The notes beneath the pieces are model-generated. The model saw nothing but the letters and a program-made list of their open reading frames with translations, ran no database searches and had not been told where the DNA came from. Shown one piece after another: positions 25,388 through 28,846 of a DNA stretch of 28,846 nt (position 1 is its first letter; each line of letters begins with the position of its first letter). This stretch comes from Patescibacteria group bacterium (GTDB lineage: Bacteria; Patescibacteriota; Minisyncoccia; Phycocordibacterales; Phycocordibacteraceae): positions 1 to 28,846 of the forward strand of contig JAHJIK010000049.1 in assembly GCA_018823385.1 (NCBI GenBank), in the 5' to 3' direction. A program made the position numbers and the translations under genes.

Positions 25388-26353
25388 TCAGTCTCCGCTG
25401 ACCCGTCGAAGTTTCTTCGCAACCGGACGTTCTTCGTCGTAGAACTTAATGTCCCCATCGCCCATTACGAGAGGAAGCTCTTCGACGGCCCGAACAAGTC
25501 TAGCCATATCGTCTGCTTCGATTGATGAAGCCTGGTCGCTGCCGAACATCCCTCGAAAGAGGGTCAAATGCTTTTCAATCATGACCGCCCCCAGAACTGC
25601 AGAGGCATAAGCCGGTTTGATTCCGAGATCATGTGAAGAGAATCCGATAGGGATGCCCGGGTACATGTCCTGCAAGGTTTTCATCCCTCGCAAGTTGATC
25701 ATCGACAGGCCGCGATCATTCTGTCCGGACCGAAACGTCGGGTAGACGCTCGTGCAGTGCAGGATAACCAAGTTGGACGGGTCGAGATGCCCAACCGCTT
25801 GAGCGATCATGTCGACGTCAGACATGCCAGTCGAAAGAATGATAGGTCTGCCGGTTTTCCTCAAGTGATTGAGCAGTCCCGAATCCGTCAAAGAGGCCGA
25901 TGCGACCTTGTGACAGGGCGGATTGAACTGCTCAAGAAAATCGACTGACAGCTCATCCCACGGAGACGCAAACCAGAGAATCCCGAGAGACTTGCAGTAC
26001 TCGTCGATCTCCTTGTACTCGCTTTGGGTCAGCTCAAGAGCTCGCTTCAGGTCGCCGTTGGTAGTTTCGCCGGTCTCGTTCAGTTCAGCGACCCTTTCTT
26101 TCGAAAGGACACCTCGTTTGATTGCCAGATTGATGACGTCAGACGGGACTTCGCGCGGCACCGCAAGTTCCTCAGGACTGTAGACGATGTCCACGGTCCG
26201 TTTCTGGAACTTTACAGCGTGACAGCCGGCCTTGTGGGCGGCGTCGATTAGAAGTTTTGCCTGATGGACGTCGCCGTTGTGGTTGATTCCAATTTCAGCC
26301 ACAATCATGCAATGGTCAGGCTGGCCAACCAAGAAGTTGCCGATTTTAAGCAT
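25388..26353 (-). CDS. neuB: N-acetylneuraminate synthase family protein lacking a SAF domain
   Basis: 321 residues on the reverse strand. NeuB-type enzymes condense PEP with an N-acyl six-carbon sugar to make nonulosonic acid. The TIM-barrel motifs are IVAEIGINHNGD (17-28), VKFQKR (47-52), CKSLGILWFASPWD, KVASASLT, GRPIILSTGMS, LHCTSVYPT and IGFSSHD, then MIEKHLTL. The protein ends at KKLRRVSGD, just where the C-terminal SAF (antifreeze-like) domain normally starts, giving about 321 rather than about 345 residues; SAF-less family members exist. GC is about 52-53% by hand count, against about 38-40% in sampled adjacent lines. It is the only reverse-strand gene, has its own promoter, a real leader and a Shine-Dalgarno, so it looks like an acquired cassette that complements neuA. 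Confidence 0.92.
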   Translation of the reverse strand: MLKIGNFLVGQPDHCMIVAEIGINHNGDVHQAKLLIDAAHKAGCHAVKFQKRTVDIVYSPEELAVPREVPSDVINLAIKRGVLSKERVAELNETGETTNGDLKRALELTQSEYKEIDEYCKSLGILWFASPWDELSVDFLEQFNPPCHKVASASLTDSGLLNHLRKTGRPIILSTGMSDVDMIAQAVGHLDPSNLVILHCTSVYPTFRSGQNDRGLSMINLRGMKTLQDMYPGIPIGFSSHDLGIKPAYASAVLGAVMIEKHLTLFRGMFGSDQASSIEADDMARLVRAVEELPLVMGDGDIKFYDEERPVAKKLRRVSGD

Positions 26354-26358
26354 AGAAT

Positions 26359-26373
26359 ACTCCTTTCGGGAGT
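26359..26373 (-). promoter_or_regulatory. Shine-Dalgarno in a hairpin before neuB
   Basis: On the reverse strand AAAGGAG (26366-26360) lies 6 bases before the ATG. It is part of the small inverted repeat ACTCC-CGAAA-GGAGT (26373-26359), which would hide the site when folded. This is a possible temperature- or translation-sensitive control, but the stem is only 5 bp. Confidence 0.5.
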
Positions 26374-26407
26374 TGAGGGGTGTGGAAGGTTCGTCGACTC
26401 TGGCCGT

Positions 26408-26436
26408 ATAGTACAGATTTTATTGATTCAAGTCAA
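26408..26436 (-). promoter_or_regulatory. neuB promoter TTGACT-N17-TACTAT
   Basis: On the reverse strand TTGACT (26436-26431) and TACTAT (26413-26408) have a 17-base spacer, the best sigma70-like match in the window. The predicted +1 is near 26401, giving a leader of about 47 bases before the ATG. Confidence 0.8.
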
Positions 26437-26507
26437 TTCGCGTAATGAATACAAAGAAATATGAGTCAAAAGAAATACAAGACAAATTAGACAGATCAAA
26501 CAGACCT

Positions 26508-26530
26508 TTATTCTATCGATGATAGAATAA
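26508..26530 (+). promoter_or_regulatory. Palindrome containing the -10 of the ligase gene
   Basis: TTATTCTATC-GAT-GATAGAATAA is a perfect 10-bp inverted repeat. Its right arm contains TAGAAT (26523-26528), predicting +1 near 26535, 3 bases before the ATG at 26538. The left arm is the same -10 on the opposite strand. It is a possible operator or divergent promoter. Confidence 0.6.
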
Positions 26531-26537
26531 GTGAATT

Positions 26538-28691
26538 ATGAAAAAGGTTACCTACTGGGCAGTCATCGGTTCACTCTTTATTATTCCGTTCCTTCCTTTA
26601 TATGTTGCTAATTCTCAGTTCTTTCCGTTTATAACCGGCAAGGGATTCATGTTTAGAATCCTGGTTGAGATTGCCGTAATTGGGTGGGGAGTACTTATGC
26701 TCGCAGATACAAAGTATCGTCCAAAGTTTTCATGGATTCTTGTCGTCTACGCAGCTCTCGTCGTTTGGATGCTGTTGGCTGATCTCTTTGGGATCAATCC
26801 GCACAAAGCTATATGGAGCAACTACGAGCGAATGGACGGATGGGTGACTCTCGTACACGTATTTGGTTTCTTCCTTGTTTCAAGTACGGTACTTACCGTT
26901 CACTCACTGTGGAAGAAGTGGTGGCTCGCATTTGTGGCAGGCTCAGCGCTCGTTGCATTTGTTGCGCTACTACAGCTCTCTGGGGTGCTGCCGATTAATC
27001 AGGGCGGAGTACGTGTTGACTCTACATTTGGTAACGCAGCGTATCTTGCAGCGTATCTTCTCTTCGCTGCCGCTATTGCGTTCTGGCAGGCTCTTGAGTC
27101 AAAGGAAAAATGGTTACGATATGCACTGTTCGCTCTCGCCGCAATCAACACCATTATTCTGTTCTTCACCGCTACTCGTGGTGCGATGCTTGCGGCCATA
27201 GGTGGGGTAATTGCGGCAACCGCACTCTTTGCGCTACTGGGATCAAATAAGACTATCAAGAAAATCGCTCTCGGCTCACTTGCTGCAGTTATTGTTCTGG
27301 CAGGATCGTTCTGGATGGTTCGAGATAGTGAGTGGGTGCAGAGTGACCCAACTCTTGGACGTCTGGCCTCAATCTCACTCTCTGAAGGTTCTACTCGTTT
27401 TGCAATATGGAATATTGCTGGCATTGGTATCGCTGAACGTCCAATTCTTGGGTGGGGTCAGGAAGGATTCAACTATGTGTTCAACACATACTACAAGCCA
27501 GATCTATACGCACAGGAAGTATGGTTTGATCGAGCGCACGACGTGTACCTAGATTGGGCGATCGCGGGAGGTGTTCCTGCACTTGTTCTCTTCTTAACTC
27601 TTCTCATCCTTACAGGACTAACCCTCCTTCGTTCAAAGAAACTGAGTCAGCCTGAACGAGTGCTTCTTGTGTCGGCGCTCGGAGCATACGCATTCCAGGC
27701 TATCTTCGTGTTTGATAACCTGTTTACCTATATTCCACTCGCGGCAATCTTTGCCGTAGCGCACGTAGCGTCATCAAGAGATATTGCGCGTATTCAGAAA
27801 CTACCAACTGTTCACCCTGCAACACTACAAAGTGCCGTGGCACCGGTAGCACTAGTGCTTGCTATCGTCATTGTGTGGAGTGTAAACATTCCTGCAATGC
27901 GCGCATCAAACCACCTGCTCTATGCGCTATCACCATCACAAGACGGAAGTAACAGTGTTGATGAGTTTAAGAAAACACTTGCAGACGGCTCGTACGCCAC
28001 ACAGGAAATTCGCGAGTACCTCGTTCAGCATTCAGTTGGACTCATTAGTAATCAAAATGTAAGTGACGAAGCAAAACTGGAGGAGGGACAGTTTGCAATC
28101 GAACAAATGAAAATTCAGACCGATGAACAGCCAAATGATATTCGTTTGATGTATCACCTCGCACTCGCGTACCGCGTCATCGGAGACACTGAGAACGCCA
28201 TCAACGTTATGGATGAGGCTATTCTTCTTTCTCCAAAGAAGCAGTTCTTGTATATCCAGAAAGGTTTGACCGCTCTTGAGGCTCAAAATATGCCTCTTGC
28301 CGTGCAATCCTTCGCTGCTGCGTATGAGCTTGATACAAACAATACGGAAGCGGCAAAGTATCTTGCTGCAGGTCTTATACAGGCCGGTGAGTTCAATGCG
28401 GGACAGGCGCTCCTAATGGAAACATTTGGAACTTCAGTGGTTAACGATCAAACACTTCTTCGCGCATACTATGACACCAAACACTTTGATGAATTCATTG
28501 CGATATGGAAACTACGTGTCGAAGAGAGTAACGGAAATCCTGGCGCTCGTTTTGGACTTGCATCAGCGTATGTAGTGGCGGGAAGAATTCCTGAAGCGGT
28601 TGCTGAAATTAAAGCTACCGTCGCCGCACATCCAGAAACAGCTCAACAGGCAGCATCGATGCTCAAGCAGTTAGGTGTGCCAGTGAAATGA
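26538..28691 (+). CDS. O-antigen ligase/polymerase (Wzy_C) with C-terminal TPRs
   Basis: 717 residues. The N-terminal two-thirds is a polytopic membrane protein (about 11-12 helices, residues 5-460). A periplasmic-side loop carries GSTRFAIWNIAGIGIAERPI and LGWGQEGFNYVF (about 283-313), then WFDRAHDVYLDWAIAGGVPA, the Wzy_C signature. It joins or polymerises undecaprenyl-linked glycan. Residues about 530-700 form TPR-like helices (YHLALAYRVIGDTENAINVM and LASAYVVAGRIPEAVAEI), which probably lie outside the membrane and bind partners. As the only Wzy_C protein here it may be the polymerase, the ligase or both. It overlaps murB by 4 bases. Confidence 0.9.
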   Translation: MKKVTYWAVIGSLFIIPFLPLYVANSQFFPFITGKGFMFRILVEIAVIGWGVLMLADTKYRPKFSWILVVYAALVVWMLLADLFGINPHKAIWSNYERMDGWVTLVHVFGFFLVSSTVLTVHSLWKKWWLAFVAGSALVAFVALLQLSGVLPINQGGVRVDSTFGNAAYLAAYLLFAAAIAFWQALESKEKWLRYALFALAAINTIILFFTATRGAMLAAIGGVIAATALFALLGSNKTIKKIALGSLAAVIVLAGSFWMVRDSEWVQSDPTLGRLASISLSEGSTRFAIWNIAGIGIAERPILGWGQEGFNYVFNTYYKPDLYAQEVWFDRAHDVYLDWAIAGGVPALVLFLTLLILTGLTLLRSKKLSQPERVLLVSALGAYAFQAIFVFDNLFTYIPLAAIFAVAHVASSRDIARIQKLPTVHPATLQSAVAPVALVLAIVIVWSVNIPAMRASNHLLYALSPSQDGSNSVDEFKKTLADGSYATQEIREYLVQHSVGLISNQNVSDEAKLEEGQFAIEQMKIQTDEQPNDIRLMYHLALAYRVIGDTENAINVMDEAILLSPKKQFLYIQKGLTALEAQNMPLAVQSFAAAYELDTNNTEAAKYLAAGLIQAGEFNAGQALLMETFGTSVVNDQTLLRAYYDTKHFDEFIAIWKLRVEESNGNPGARFGLASAYVVAGRIPEAVAEIKATVAAHPETAQQAASMLKQLGVPVK

Positions 28692-28846
28692 TAGTACGGG
28701 AGAATATTGAACTCTCTACGCTCACCACGCTGCGAATCGGGGGAACTGCTCGATATGTAGTGGAGTGTAGTACGTCAGAGGACGTGCTCGAAGCTGCACT
28801 CTTTATTCGTACCCACAAACTGCCGTATATGGTGTTGGGCGAGGGA
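28688..28846 (+). CDS. murB: UDP-N-acetylenolpyruvoylglucosamine reductase (5' part, runs off window)
   Basis: The first 53 residues of MurB, which reduces UDP-GlcNAc-enolpyruvate to UDP-MurNAc with NADPH and FAD. The conserved beginning LSTLTTLRIGGTARYVVEC (9-27) is clear, and the VLGEG at the end is the first of the FAD-binding segments. Start ATGA overlaps the ligase stop by 4 bases. Together with murD and murC it brackets the glycan genes. Confidence 0.88.
   Translation, partial: MIVRENIELSTLTTLRIGGTARYVVECSTSEDVLEAALFIRTHKLPYMVLGEG

Overview
This window looks like a chromosomal segment of a Candidate Phyla Radiation bacterium (Patescibacteria, most likely Parcubacteria-like). The evidence is a divergent 16S rRNA carrying typical CPR primer-site variants, compact head-to-tail genes with 1-20 base overlaps, a short RsmI, a CPR-style VirD4/TraG-like ATPase followed by a secreted lamin-tail-domain protein, and a small conserved-looking membrane protein. 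UGA is used as stop, so this is not a code-25 (Gracilibacteria/SR1) lineage.

Layout. Positions 1-1410 hold a 5'-truncated 16S rRNA. It is followed by a structured spacer and a very long UUCG-capped hairpin, not by a 23S gene. Next come a heptad-repeat coiled-coil protein, tRNA-Ile(GAU), a membrane-anchored PrcB-like protein, murD-murC, a GC-rich YdcF/DUF218-like ORF, rsmI, a possibly frameshifted mini membrane protein, the VirD4/TraG-like ATPase and the lamin-tail protein. From 10205 to 21619 runs one dense surface-glycan operon: an epimerase, five GT4-type glycosyltransferases, two methyltransferases, an exostosin-like transferase, a Wzx flippase and a GT-B-like protein. A second unit (21655-25327) carries an SDR, a Gfo/Idh oxidoreductase, a CMP-nonulosonate synthetase (NeuA type) and a pyruvyltransferase. 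A lone, reversed neuB follows. The window ends with an O-antigen-ligase/TPR protein that overlaps a partial murB by 4 bases. Peptidoglycan and glycan genes are therefore interleaved, which suggests a cell-envelope locus making an acidic (nonulosonic acid and/or pyruvate) surface polymer.

Most unusual signal. The 16S 3' tail keeps a perfectly paired helix 45 with its GGAA loop, but the canonical anti-Shine-Dalgarno CACCTCC is replaced by CATATCC. In agreement, nearly all genes lack a Shine-Dalgarno. Several first genes have a -10 hexamer placed so that the predicted +1 is the A of the ATG (1798, 2329, 2907, 6894, 21655) or lies within 2-3 bases of it, which implies leaderless mRNAs. Only two ORFs, the YdcF-like ORF at 5560 and neuB at 26353, carry strong AAAGGAG-type Shine-Dalgarno sites. 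Both are also GC-richer (about 53% by hand count, against roughly 38-45% in sampled neighbours), so they look like recent arrivals from an SD-using donor. All calls come from reading the sequence; no searches were run.
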